In this document: piece by piece, positions 14,601 to 21,595 of the stretch
Layout of the letters: each line of letters starts with the position of its first letter
Position numbering within the stretch: the first letter of the stretch is position 1
From: UBA12088 sp964568345
GTDB lineage: Bacteria; Patescibacteriota; Minisyncoccia; Phycocordibacterales; UBA12088
Reading direction: 5' to 3'
DNA: 22,459 nucleotides
NCBI GenBank assembly: GCA_964568345.1
Contig: CAZMPG010000019.1
Span: forward strand, 1 to 22,459
Notes under the pieces: generated by a model
What the model was told of the DNA's origin: nothing
The model's input: the letters and a program-made list of their open reading frames with translations, nothing else
Databases searched by the model: none
Translations under genes and position numbers: made by a program

Positions 14601-16358
14601 TCATAACCGCTGTCTTTCCCATAGCTCGTGGAAGCGGCCGCGGCGCGCATAGAGTTCCTCAAAGCTCCCCTCCTCGACAATAGCGCCGCCCTCGAGCACG
14701 ATGATGCGGTCCATTTCGCGGACCGTCGTAAGGCGATGCGCAATGACGAGTGCGGTCACCGATCGGAAGACCTCACGGAGCGAGTCCTGAATCTTCTGCT
14801 CGGACTCGACGTCGAGGTGGGACGTCGCCTCGTCGAGAAGGAGAAGCGCCGGCTCCTTGAAAACCGCCCGGGCAATACCCACCCGCTGCCGCTCCCCACC
14901 GGAGAGCTTGATGCCCTTCTCGCCGAGGAGTGTGTCCACACCGTGCGGCAGTCGGTGCAGGAAATCACTCACGTGCGACACGTCGAGCGCACGGGCGAGG
15001 AGCGCACTATCGTCGGCACGCTCGCGGCGCGCGAGCGTTACATTATCCTTGAGCGAGAGGTTGAACAGTTCGGTATCCTGGAGCACAGGGGCAACAGCGG
15101 CAAAGTACGATGCGCGCGAGAAGGTCGAGATCGGTGTACCACCGATACGGATTTCGCCAGCGGTCGGCACACGCTCGCGCAAGAGGAGTTTGAAGAGGGT
15201 CGTCTTCCCCGCGCCCGAGAGACCGACGAGGCCGACCTTCTCGCCGCGGCGGATGGTGAGGGAGACGTTGTTGAGTACGCTGGTCTCTGCGTAGGAGAAC
15301 GACACGTTCGCGACTTCGATTGTCTGCCAGTCGAGCGGCAGAAGAGCCCGCGCCGCCTCATCAGCACGCACCGGCTCACGCAAGGTCTGCACCATGCGAA
15401 AGATTGCGTACTTCGCCACGAGGAGGTCCTGGGTCACGTCGGAGAGCTCCGAAACCGACTCCCACACGTTCCCGAAGTAGAAGCTAAAGAGTACGAAAAA
15501 GCCGACCTCGAACCGTCCCTCGGCGATACCGTACACGATGTACGCGAGCACGCCGATATGAAACATGTGGCCCCACGCGTTCCGCACCGAAGAACCAGTC
15601 TGGTACCAGAATATCCTCGTGCGTATCTTCTCATAGAGAGTGACAGCGACCGCGCGGACGCCTGCGAGCAGAGGCGTGGCGACGTGAAGCACCTGCACGG
15701 TACGCACGTTATTGAGGGACTCGAAGAAGACCCCGTGGAGCTCCTCCTCATCCCCGTGCACTGCATTCGACGCGCGCACCGCCCGCACCAAAAACCAGCG
15801 GCTCACCAAGTAGAACGTCACGAGGAAAACCAGAACGAGCACTGCAGTAAACCGATCGAATGCGGCAATGACGACGACCACGCCGACAAAGTTCACCGCG
15901 ATCTCTATGATGTTGTTGAACCAGATGCGGATGATGCGGTCAATACTCTCCGCACCGCGGACGATACGCTTCAGCTTGTTGCCGGTATTCTCACGCTCGT
16001 GCCAGGCGGCGTCGAGCCTTAGGAGGTGCGCGATACCTGCCTGCTCCGCGTCGAGGAGCGTGCGCTCGCTCACCCCGAAGCCGATACGCTTCGCCCCGTA
16101 TATACTGAGTTGGCGCACGACAATAGCGCACGCAGTGAGCGTAAGAAGGGTCCACACGTGCGCAAGGGGGTCCCCCGCCGCGTACCTGGTGAAGAAGTTG
16201 ACGATCTCAGCAAACGCGATCGCTGGGTACAGGCTTGCAGCATCACTGAGGAGGCGCAGCGCGCTCGCCGCAAGAAACCGCCCGCGGTACGGCCGCACGA
16301 ATCCCGCAAGATCGCGGATGAGCTCGCGGGTTGGGTACGCTTCGCTAGGGGGAGTCAC
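14601..16358 (-). CDS. ABC exporter half-transporter (MsbA/lipid-drug exporter type)
   Basis: A 585-residue fused membrane plus ATPase protein. About six membrane helices lie in residues 20-300. The ATPase domain has Walker A GLSGAGKTT (379-387), Q-loop VLQDTELF (425-432), signature LSGGERQR (485-492), Walker B LLLLDE (505-510) and switch His541. It would dimerise and export a lipid, peptide or drug-like substrate; the substrate is not readable. The D-loop follows as ATSHLD. The open frame runs on to 16592, but GTG 16358 is preferred: upstream residues do not look like this family and an extended -10 (TGCTACCAT) lies seven bases before it. The next gene downstream is the surface protein, with its own promoter. 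Confidence 0.92.
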   Translation of the reverse strand: MTPPSEAYPTRELIRDLAGFVRPYRGRFLAASALRLLSDAASLYPAIAFAEIVNFFTRYAAGDPLAHVWTLLTLTACAIVVRQLSIYGAKRIGFGVSERTLLDAEQAGIAHLLRLDAAWHERENTGNKLKRIVRGAESIDRIIRIWFNNIIEIAVNFVGVVVVIAAFDRFTAVLVLVFLVTFYLVSRWFLVRAVRASNAVHGDEEELHGVFFESLNNVRTVQVLHVATPLLAGVRAVAVTLYEKIRTRIFWYQTGSSVRNAWGHMFHIGVLAYIVYGIAEGRFEVGFFVLFSFYFGNVWESVSELSDVTQDLLVAKYAIFRMVQTLREPVRADEAARALLPLDWQTIEVANVSFSYAETSVLNNVSLTIRRGEKVGLVGLSGAGKTTLFKLLLRERVPTAGEIRIGGTPISTFSRASYFAAVAPVLQDTELFNLSLKDNVTLARRERADDSALLARALDVSHVSDFLHRLPHGVDTLLGEKGIKLSGGERQRVGIARAVFKEPALLLLDEATSHLDVESEQKIQDSLREVFRSVTALVIAHRLTTVREMDRIIVLEGGAIVEEGSFEELYARRGRFHELWERQRL

Positions 16359-16364
16359 GGGGTC

Positions 16365-16379
16365 TATGGTAGCACGAAA
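16365..16379 (-). promoter_or_regulatory. 15-base promoter element shared with the RelA/SpoT-like gene
   Basis: TTTCGTGCTACCATA on the minus strand contains the extended -10 TGCTACCAT and ends seven bases before GTG 16358 (counted from TACCAT). The same 15 bases occur at 17849-17863 before the next minus-strand gene. Confidence 0.5.
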
Positions 16380-16425
16380 CCCCGTATAGGGTGCGCGACG
16401 GAATGGCGAAGTGCTCGCGACACAT

Positions 16426-16743
16426 TCACGCGGGCGTGCGGCGTGCTGACCGCGGCACGATACCGAGCATGATACTCCAGTACCGGAGCGACTTTCGCGA
16501 CCACTCGCCTTCCGCCGAGTGCTCAAAGACGGCGGCGAGCTCCTCGAGGGGATACATCGTGCGGAGTCAGCGCACCGCCTCGAGCGTCCCATAGTTCAGC
16601 ACACTGCGAATGATGAGCTCGCGGTCGCACTCCACATCGAGCTGATCCACGTCGTACGACCAGAGACAGGCACACAGTTGGGGGAATGCGGTCATTGCGT
16701 TCACGCTACCGTACGCCCATACGTGCTGCCATTTCACCGCCAT
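16426..16743 (-). pseudogene. WSYD/DUF6922-like small protein gene with in-frame TGA
   Basis: Not visible as a single open frame. From ATG 16743, 58 codons run to TGA at 16567-16569; the same frame then continues 46 codons to a second TGA at 16426-16428. The first part contains CLWSYDVDQLDVECDRELII and VLNYGTLEAVR, the second LRTMYPLEEL and GEWSRKSLRYWSIMLGI. Joined, these give a 105-codon protein resembling the short WSYD-type (DUF6922-like) proteins that in CPR genomes are often found beside nucleotidyltransferase genes. Trp is expected exactly where TGA stands (TGG to TGA). The start overlaps the last codons of the RelA/SpoT-like gene by 10 bases. Either a nonsense mutation, a sequencing error, or readthrough. 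The family name is from memory of the pattern. Confidence 0.65.
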
Positions 16744-17792
16744 GACCCACCAGAAATAATACGTTCTACAGCATCAGCAAAGTCACGAATATCCAAGAAG
16801 AAGTTGGGGTATGCCTTTCGTAGCTCTTTCAGTGGCCCTGCCGATACTAGGACCGGTTCTATCGTCGCCCCTTCGACTGCCTGCTGCTCAAGCTTGGCAT
16901 AGTCAGCCGCCGCCTTCGGAAAACTATCTCGTGTGTATGCCCTAACCTCTACACGTTTGTTGAGGGAATCCAACACGATGAGGTGATAAAAGTATGTGTT
17001 TTGCGCACTTATGTTGTGCATCACCGTAGACAAAGTTCGCATTTTTTCTAACGCACCCAGCTGCTCCGCAGCCCTCTTTACATGTTCGAAGGTGTCGCTC
17101 TTTGTGAGGTGCGAAAAACGTGGTACGCGCGGTGTGTCTTCAATCCATGCAAACGCGGAAGATGTTATAGCGAAGAAATCAAGCCATGTCTGGTCTCCCT
17201 GCCGAGACTTTAGATGCTGTCCGAGGAAGGTGCCCATACTTTCTACAGCCGTCGCCCACGTGTGTTCAAGGCGCGTGCGAACTTGTAATTCTACCAACAA
17301 GCCGTTATAGGAAGGTGCGTGACTATTGCAGTAACGGTAGATCAGATGAACACCTCTGTACCCATCTTCATCGCGAGGCAAAGTAATGTAGTCTTTTTCA
17401 TTTACCAGTCTGTGGGAGAAGCGACTACTGTCACGATACTCGCGCGCGAGTTTCTCAACATCGGCCACATTCTCAAGAATAGCTCGCACCCCTCCAATAT
17501 CTTGCATGGTAGTGAGTTGCATTTGAGGATAACGCGTCAGCTTATCCAATATAGTTGGCAGACGCTTCAATCGCTGCGCAACGATCGGGTCACCGTGATA
17601 TGCTCGTAACTTACCACGAAGCGTCGCCTGAAACGTGTTGATGGGGTATGCATGGCAAGCCCTCCACCCATCGACCAGAGCGAGATCTTGCTGCACCTCG
17701 TTTAGGTTTCTTGTAGCTCCTGGGAGGAGTAGTGACTGGGCCGCCCTGTTGATGGCTTTTTTAGATTCTGTGGGTACTATTGAGAAAGCCAT
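16734..17792 (-). CDS. RelA/SpoT synthetase-domain protein, possibly a toxic small alarmone synthetase
   Basis: A 352-residue protein. A RelA/SpoT nucleotide pyrophosphokinase domain spans about 60-190: LRGKLRAYHGDP, RLPTILDKLTR (77-87), DIGGVR (98-103), EKDYITLPRDEDGYRGVHL (132-150) and ELQVRTRLEHTWA (168-180). The conserved Asp98, Glu168, Gln170 and Arg172 of active synthetases are present. No HD hydrolase, TGS or ACT domain is seen, so it is not a long ribosomal RelA. A further ~160 residues follow, unrecognised. It may make (p)ppGpp or be a toxSAS-type toxin. ATG 17792 is used; GAGGAG lies 18 bases upstream, rather far, while AAGAAG lies closer. The gene is more AT-rich than its neighbours, suggesting transfer. 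Its end overlaps the broken WSYD gene, a possible partner. Confidence 0.82.
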   Translation of the reverse strand: MAFSIVPTESKKAINRAAQSLLLPGATRNLNEVQQDLALVDGWRACHAYPINTFQATLRGKLRAYHGDPIVAQRLKRLPTILDKLTRYPQMQLTTMQDIGGVRAILENVADVEKLAREYRDSSRFSHRLVNEKDYITLPRDEDGYRGVHLIYRYCNSHAPSYNGLLVELQVRTRLEHTWATAVESMGTFLGQHLKSRQGDQTWLDFFAITSSAFAWIEDTPRVPRFSHLTKSDTFEHVKRAAEQLGALEKMRTLSTVMHNISAQNTYFYHLIVLDSLNKRVEVRAYTRDSFPKAAADYAKLEQQAVEGATIEPVLVSAGPLKELRKAYPNFFLDIRDFADAVERIISGGSWR

Positions 17793-17848
17793 GATCTTCT
17801 TGTTGTTGTTCTCCTCTATGGTTCGTTTGAGGGGATGGGTGTAGATCT

Positions 17849-17863
17849 TATGGTAGCACGAAA
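17849..17863 (-). promoter_or_regulatory. Shared 15-base promoter element before the RelA/SpoT-like gene
   Basis: TTTCGTGCTACCATA, identical to 16365-16379, with extended -10 TGCTACCAT. It starts immediately after the metallopeptidase stop codon and would give a leader of about 50 bases. Confidence 0.5.
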
Positions 17864-18424
17864 TTACGCACGCTGGACGCGTCGCAGCTCCGCGCGTGCT
17901 TGCCTGTAGCTCGGCACCGCGTGCGCGACGAGCTGCCAGAAGCGCGGCGAGTGGTTCATCTGTGCAAGGTGGCAAAGCTCGTGGACGACGAGGTACGTTT
18001 GGAGGTGGCGCGGGAGGAAGAGGATGCGGTAGTCGAAGTTGAGGTTGCGCCGTGAGGAGCACGAGCCCCAGGAGGAAGCGTTCCTCCGTATCGCCACCCT
18101 GCCCCACGAGAAGCCGTAGCGGGAGTTCTGCGCGGCGAGGAGCTCGTGGACGAGCGCGCGGGCGGCCTCTTTGTGCTCCTCGTAGTGTGCGCGCCGTTCA
18201 TGCACCGGCTTCTGCCGCGGCACCCGCGCGAGCGCCTCCGTAAGCCACTGCTGCTTCCCCACCAGGTACCGCTCCGCATCCGCTACCCTACACCACCACG
18301 GCACCGAGAGGGTGATGGAGCCGTCCCGCCGCACCGAGAGCGTCATCCGCCGCAGCCCCCGCCGCTTACGGAGTGTGTACGTGAGTGCGTGGGAGTCGAG
18401 CTGCACGGTATGTTCTGCTTGCAT
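17864..18424 (-). CDS. YgjP-type (DUF45) zinc metallopeptidase
   Basis: A 186-residue protein of the YgjP/SprT-like metallopeptidase group. Family blocks: the N-terminal beta region (RRMTLSVRRDGSITLSVP, 25-42), SSWGSCSS (117-124), and the zinc site VVHELCHLAQMNHSPRFW (146-163) with HELCH at 148-152 and a third ligand candidate His158. It is cytoplasmic with no signal peptide; substrates of this family are poorly known. The open frame continues to 18763, but residues before ATG 18424 are not family-like, and TATACT ends six bases before that ATG, as for a leaderless mRNA. It is divergent from the Smr gene. Confidence 0.9.
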   Translation of the reverse strand: MQAEHTVQLDSHALTYTLRKRRGLRRMTLSVRRDGSITLSVPWWCRVADAERYLVGKQQWLTEALARVPRQKPVHERRAHYEEHKEAARALVHELLAAQNSRYGFSWGRVAIRRNASSWGSCSSRRNLNFDYRILFLPRHLQTYLVVHELCHLAQMNHSPRFWQLVAHAVPSYRQARAELRRVQRA

Positions 18425-18430
18425 ACGGCG

Positions 18431-18436
18431 AGTATA
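18431..18436 (-). promoter_or_regulatory. -10 box of the metallopeptidase gene, leaderless arrangement
   Basis: TATACT on the minus strand ends six bases before ATG 18424. There is no Shine-Dalgarno. No good -35 is visible. Confidence 0.5.
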
Positions 18437-18507
18437 GCGCATTTGAAGAGAGTGGTACGAGGGGGAACAGCGCCACGACACGACACTGTATACGTGCAAC
18501 ACGCGTA

Positions 18508-18516
18508 TGGTATAGT
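18508..18516 (+). promoter_or_regulatory. Extended -10 of the Smr gene
   Basis: TGGTATAGT (TG-N-TATAGT) ends eight bases before ATG 18525. The leader would be about one or two bases and no Shine-Dalgarno is present. Confidence 0.5.
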
Positions 18517-18524
18517 TCCCCACG

Positions 18525-18827
18525 ATGGTGCGCCGCACAAAACACAACAAGTACAGCCACCGCATTGACGCCGAGCTCGACCTCCATGGCGCGACGCGCG
18601 AGGAGGCGCTTCGCATGGTTGCAGGATTTCTCCACGAGGAACGGGTACGCGGGTCAGCATACGTCCGCGTTGTTGTTGGCAAGGGCACCCATTCGCACAG
18701 CGGGGAGAGCGTCCTCGCACCGGCGGTGAAGAGCTGGCTCGTGGGGCACGGGTACGCGTACACGTTTGCGAAGCTCGCCGAGGGCGGCGAGGGGGCGCTC
18801 GAGGTCAGGGTAGATACTGGGCAGTAG
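18525..18827 (+). CDS. Smr-domain protein (MutS2 C-terminal-like)
   Basis: A 100-residue protein that is almost entirely one Smr domain: LDLHGATREEAL (18-29), the VVVGKGTHSHSGESVLAPAVKSWL block (49-72, including the GKG loop and conserved HS), and the C-terminal GGEGALEV (87-94). Smr domains bind DNA or RNA and many nick nucleic acid; stand-alone versions occur widely and have been linked to ribosome rescue or recombination control. The sequence has a basic N-terminus (RRTKHNKYSHR). It is transcribed from the shared intergenic region with the metallopeptidase and convergent with the next gene 12 bases away. Confidence 0.9.
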   Translation: MVRRTKHNKYSHRIDAELDLHGATREEALRMVAGFLHEERVRGSAYVRVVVGKGTHSHSGESVLAPAVKSWLVGHGYAYTFAKLAEGGEGALEVRVDTGQ

Positions 18828-18839
18828 TATAGCCCCTCC

Positions 18840-19478
18840 TTACCGCACGATTCGAAACGCGTGGTTCCAGTCGTTCCGAAGGAAGCCGGGTATGCACCAG
18901 AGCATGCAGAGGGGCTCGATTGCGCGCGCCGCCGCCATCACCCCCATATCCTCAACCTCCCACCCGAAGCTCGCGACAATCTCCGCCACCTCACGCCGCG
19001 CCACTTCGTCGTCGCCACAGATGGGCATCGTCGGCCGCTCCGAGAATCGGGGGTGGATCATGTGTGCATTGCCGACACTGTTCCACGCTTTCACCACCTT
19101 CGCCTCAGGTGCCGCTGCCTGCACGAGCTCGCCGAGCGAGCGGTCGAACGAGGTAAAGAAACGGAGCACCCCCTGCTCGGGCGCCCCCTCGGCGATGGGA
19201 TTCGTCACGTCGATCACCGTCTTCCCCGCAAGCTCACCTTCAAGCTCCCCCGCGAGCCCCTCCGCGGCGCTCCCTTTTACCGCAAGGATAATGAGCTCGC
19301 CCCACAGAGCAACCTCACGAAACGTACCGGTCGCGACGTCCATATCGAGCGCTTCATCCACCTCCGCCGCCTTGTGCCCGTCTCTACTCCCCACTCTGAC
19401 CTCGTACCCGTCCCCGATGAAGCCTTTCGCGAGCGCGGTCCCCACCGCCCCAGTGCCGAGAATGCCGATCTTTTTCAT
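18840..19478 (-). CDS. F420-dependent NADP oxidoreductase-like protein
   Basis: A 212-residue Rossmann-fold protein. The N-terminal GILGTGAVGTALAKGF (4-19) binds a dinucleotide, and VGSRDGHKA (about 29-37) is where NADP-specific members read the 2'-phosphate. The middle has WGELIILAVKG and VIDVTNPI, typical of the NADP oxidoreductase, coenzyme F420-dependent (NpdG-like) family. Members in organisms without F420 act on other substrates, so F420 use is not implied. No F420 genes are in this window. ATG 19478 is the first codon of the fold; no clear Shine-Dalgarno. It is convergent with the Smr gene. Confidence 0.88.
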   Translation of the reverse strand: MKKIGILGTGAVGTALAKGFIGDGYEVRVGSRDGHKAAEVDEALDMDVATGTFREVALWGELIILAVKGSAAEGLAGELEGELAGKTVIDVTNPIAEGAPEQGVLRFFTSFDRSLGELVQAAAPEAKVVKAWNSVGNAHMIHPRFSERPTMPICGDDEVARREVAEIVASFGWEVEDMGVMAAARAIEPLCMLWCIPGFLRNDWNHAFRIVR

Positions 19479-19562
19479 ACATCATGTGTTAGGTGAGTAA
19501 ATACCCTTATGGCCAAGCATACCATACTACCTTACGCCCACGCGGCATTGCATAACCGCCGT

Positions 19563-19633
19563 TCATTGCGAGGAACGACCAGCGGGAGTGACGAAGCGGT
19601 CCGGGATCACGCGAGCGGTGTCGCAAAGACGCA
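19563..19633 (+). repeat. Dispersed intergenic repeat, copy E (core only)
   Basis: TCATTGCGAGGAACGACC at the left and GTCGCAAAGACG at the right enclose GTGACGAAGCGGTCCGGGATCACG-like sequence, matching the core of copy A. The CTCACACC end is missing here. It lies in the 304-base gene-free stretch 19479-19782, which otherwise holds only the pncB terminator. Confidence 0.6.
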
Positions 19634-19740
19634 CAACCAGAGGTGCGGGAACAGCAGCAAGATATCGAGTAGCGTGCACGGTACGCGTATGTAACACGCA
19701 CGTCACCGAGCACCCCTCATCCACAGTGGTTGAAGCGATA

Positions 19741-19774
19741 TGTAAAAAGCCCCGAGCGAAACGCTTGGGGCTTT
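19741..19774 (-). terminator. Intrinsic terminator of the nicotinate phosphoribosyltransferase gene
   Basis: AAAGCCCC (19746-19753) and GGGGCTTT (19767-19774) with inner AGCG/CGCT pairs form the stem. On the minus strand it runs into TTTTTACA. The stem starts eight bases after the gene's stop codon. A short T run on the other side makes it partly bidirectional. Confidence 0.85.
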
Positions 19775-19782
19775 GCAATCCT

Positions 19783-21246
19783 TCATCCGCGCGGCTCTAC
19801 GCGTGCCCGCGCCTGCGCTTCGGTACGAAGCTCCCTGAATCGCTCCCGCCAAGAAGCAACGAGCGGCGAGAGCTCCCACGCGTCATACCGCGCCCAGGTG
19901 TCGTTTGCGCGCGCCGCTTGCCGTGGAAAATCCATGTCCTCCGGATTCACAATGCGCCCACGTTGCACGAGTTGCACAAAGAGTGGCTCACCGTCTATCT
20001 CCTCGGAGCTATCTGCCACGATGAGCGTGCGCCCCTGCGCATACACCCGCACGTCGCCGGGGATGGACTCCTTGCCGGGTGAAAACTTCGTGTTCGGCCG
20101 CCCATCGGTCGCCGAGCGCTTGAACGCCGCCGACACCGTATCACGATGTACACCACGGTTGTAGTATCCACCCGCTCCGGGAAACGGCACCGCAGCCTCG
20201 GGCACTGCGCGATACACCGCACCCTGTACTTCGCGCACCTTGTCGGGGTCCACCCCATCCTCGAAGACGACGATCCGGTCGCCCAGGCCCTCCGCAACGA
20301 GCCGCTGCGCATAAAAGACCGCCTGCGCCGTGATGTCGCCAGAGTCTATCCGCGCCCCGATCCCCTTCCTGTCGGGATGCGCGTGCATGGTTGCAAGCGC
20401 ATTCTCGAGGCCTACCGTCTCTGCGTCCACGAGATCAGTGAGGAGCGACGCCCTCCCCTGTGCCATGACGAAAAGCTCCATCGCTTCACGCTCCGCACTA
20501 TCCAAGCCCTTGTCGAGACCCTGGAGCGACCCCATGAACTCATGACCGAGGGTACCAATCGCACGGAAAAGCTCTGGGAACATGAACTCCGCCACGTCTG
20601 CCGACGTGGAAATGGGGAACCCTCCGCCACCCACAAAGAGGGCGAGGAGCTTCGCAACAGCCATCTGCTCATCCACGTCGGAGCGGTAGCCGAACTCTGC
20701 ATGCCTCGACCCAGCCACCTCGTACATGAGCCGACCCTTGGTCGCATGGATGACCGGCGCAAAGTACCGGCAGAGCTGGGGCTCGAGGAATGACACAATC
20801 CCGCCCGGCCCCTTGAGCGAAAGCATCGGCACGCCTGCAAGAAAGGTCTGTCCGCCCGGAAAGCCCCACACGTCGATCGGTAGGTAGATATCGTCACCCG
20901 CCTGCTCCGCGAGGAGCTGCTGAAACAGGGCGACCGGAAATGAGCGAACCGCAGAGCCGGTGGTGTACCACGCGATCGCTGTTTCGATCGCTTCCCGCTG
21001 TAGCGGCCGGTAAAACCACTGCCGCAGCAGCCACTCATGGCCCGCTGCGATGAGCCGCCCCCCTGCGCCCGTCTCAGGAAGCCCCGTGCGCAGGGTGAGG
21101 TGGTAGGAAGCCGTGAGCGCCGCAAGGGTGTCGGACGCCGACCACATCGTCCGCTTGTAGGTGTCCGATGAGGGCATCCCGCCCAAGAGAAACCAACGGC
21201 CCAAGAACTCGTCAATCATCCGCGCACGTAGTGCTGGTATGTTCAT
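19783..21246 (-). CDS. pncB: Nicotinate phosphoribosyltransferase-like enzyme
   Basis: A 487-residue enzyme of the NAPRTase family, of normal length. Supporting blocks: GSRHAEFGYRSD (179-190, substrate side), GGGGFPISTSADVAE (206-220), GTLGHEFMG (231-239, with the His that is phosphorylated in the family), GARIDSGDITAQAV (297-310, phosphoribosyl-diphosphate site), and KFSPGKESIPGDVRVY (387-402). It condenses nicotinic acid with PRPP, with ATP hydrolysis, to nicotinate mononucleotide for NAD salvage. ATG 21246 has GGAGGT five bases upstream. A nicotinamide-using relative cannot be excluded. It is a single-gene unit with its own strong promoter, two operator-like palindromes and a terminator, so expression is probably tied to NAD or niacin status. 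Confidence 0.88.
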   Translation of the reverse strand: MNIPALRARMIDEFLGRWFLLGGMPSSDTYKRTMWSASDTLAALTASYHLTLRTGLPETGAGGRLIAAGHEWLLRQWFYRPLQREAIETAIAWYTTGSAVRSFPVALFQQLLAEQAGDDIYLPIDVWGFPGGQTFLAGVPMLSLKGPGGIVSFLEPQLCRYFAPVIHATKGRLMYEVAGSRHAEFGYRSDVDEQMAVAKLLALFVGGGGFPISTSADVAEFMFPELFRAIGTLGHEFMGSLQGLDKGLDSAEREAMELFVMAQGRASLLTDLVDAETVGLENALATMHAHPDRKGIGARIDSGDITAQAVFYAQRLVAEGLGDRIVVFEDGVDPDKVREVQGAVYRAVPEAAVPFPGAGGYYNRGVHRDTVSAAFKRSATDGRPNTKFSPGKESIPGDVRVYAQGRTLIVADSSEEIDGEPLFVQLVQRGRIVNPEDMDFPRQAARANDTWARYDAWELSPLVASWRERFRELRTEAQARARVEPRG

Positions 21247-21281
21247 ACGGTACCTCCACGCAAACTGTCAGTGAACTCGAT

Positions 21282-21310
21282 ACACATAGTGTGTTTTGAA
21301 CACTATGTGT
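21282..21310. promoter_or_regulatory. Operator-like 11-bp palindrome in the pncB leader
   Basis: ACACATAGTGT (21282-21292), seven bases, ACACTATGTGT (21300-21310): perfect arms. Its core TAGTGT-N7-ACACTA is repeated exactly at the -10 region (21350-21368). Probably a repressor site; as RNA it could also form a hairpin. Confidence 0.7.
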
Positions 21311-21318
21311 GGTCAAAA

Positions 21319-21342
21319 AAATAGGGGATGTGTTCCCTATTT
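21319..21342 (-). terminator. Terminator-like hairpin (possible attenuator) in the pncB leader
   Basis: On the minus strand AAATAGGG, eight bases, CCCTATTT then TTTTGACC (seven T in all). It has the form of an intrinsic terminator, yet lies between the pncB promoter and its start codon, starting within ten bases of the expected transcript start. Confidence 0.55.
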
Positions 21343-21349
21343 CATATCT

Positions 21350-21383
21350 TAGTGTAGTATATACACTATCAAGATCCTGTCAA
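21350..21383 (-). promoter_or_regulatory. Strong pncB promoter with overlapping operator
   Basis: TTGACA (21378-21383), 16-base spacer, TATACT (21356-21361) on the minus strand, both perfect or near perfect. TAGTGT (21350-21355), N7, ACACTA (21363-21368) straddles the -10, so a bound repressor would block polymerase. The transcript should start near 21349, giving a leader of about 100 bases. Confidence 0.8.
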
Positions 21384-21439
21384 GTGCTTTTCTTATGGCT
21401 AACCACATTCTCCGGGAGCGCACGCGAAACTGATTAGGA

Positions 21440-21531
21440 GTACCTGCTCATACCCTCCACAGATCGTCACTGCGCGCCCCGCCGTCAGCGGGGCGGGACC
21501 CCATCTGGGGCTAGGCAAAGAAAGACGGCGC
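21440..21531 (+). repeat. Dispersed intergenic repeat, copy B
   Basis: GTACCTGCTCATACCCTCC (21440-21458), GTCACTGCG, an inverted repeat CGCCCCGC/GCGGGGCG (21475-21482, 21488-21495), a small CCCC/GGGG stem (21499-21510), and GGCAAAGAAAGACGGC at the right end. Same plan as copy A but shorter. It occupies the gene-free space between the pncB promoter and the next terminator. Confidence 0.65.
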
Positions 21532-21553
21532 TGCACGAACGTGGAAACACAAA

Positions 21554-21577
21554 ACAGGAGCCCTCAGGGGCTCCTGT
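21554..21577 (-). terminator. Intrinsic terminator of the 21596-22276 gene
   Basis: ACAGGAGCCC, four-base loop, GGGCTCCTGT (plus-strand arms 21554-21563 and 21568-21577): perfect 10-bp stem, then TTTGTGTTT on the minus strand. It begins 18 bases after the stop codon. Confidence 0.85.
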
Positions 21578-21595
21578 CAAAGGAGGCGCAGGCGG

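Noticed and set aside
16567..16569. TGA as a reassigned Trp codon throughout the genome
   Set aside because: Many intact genes here end in TGA (for example mscL, galU's upstream neighbour, pncB), with the protein ending where its family ends, so reassignment is not supported.
16359..16592. 78-residue N-terminal extension of the ABC transporter
   Set aside because: It is Arg/Ser-rich, overlaps the broken WSYD gene in another frame and is not part of the ABC exporter fold.
17793..18107. 105-residue N-terminal extension of the RelA/SpoT-like protein
   Set aside because: It overlaps the metallopeptidase gene in another frame and contains the promoter element at 17849-17863.
19507..19713. Small open frames in the gap before pncB
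   Set aside because: They have no ribosome site or sensible composition and cover repeat copy E; I treat the gap as repeat plus terminator.
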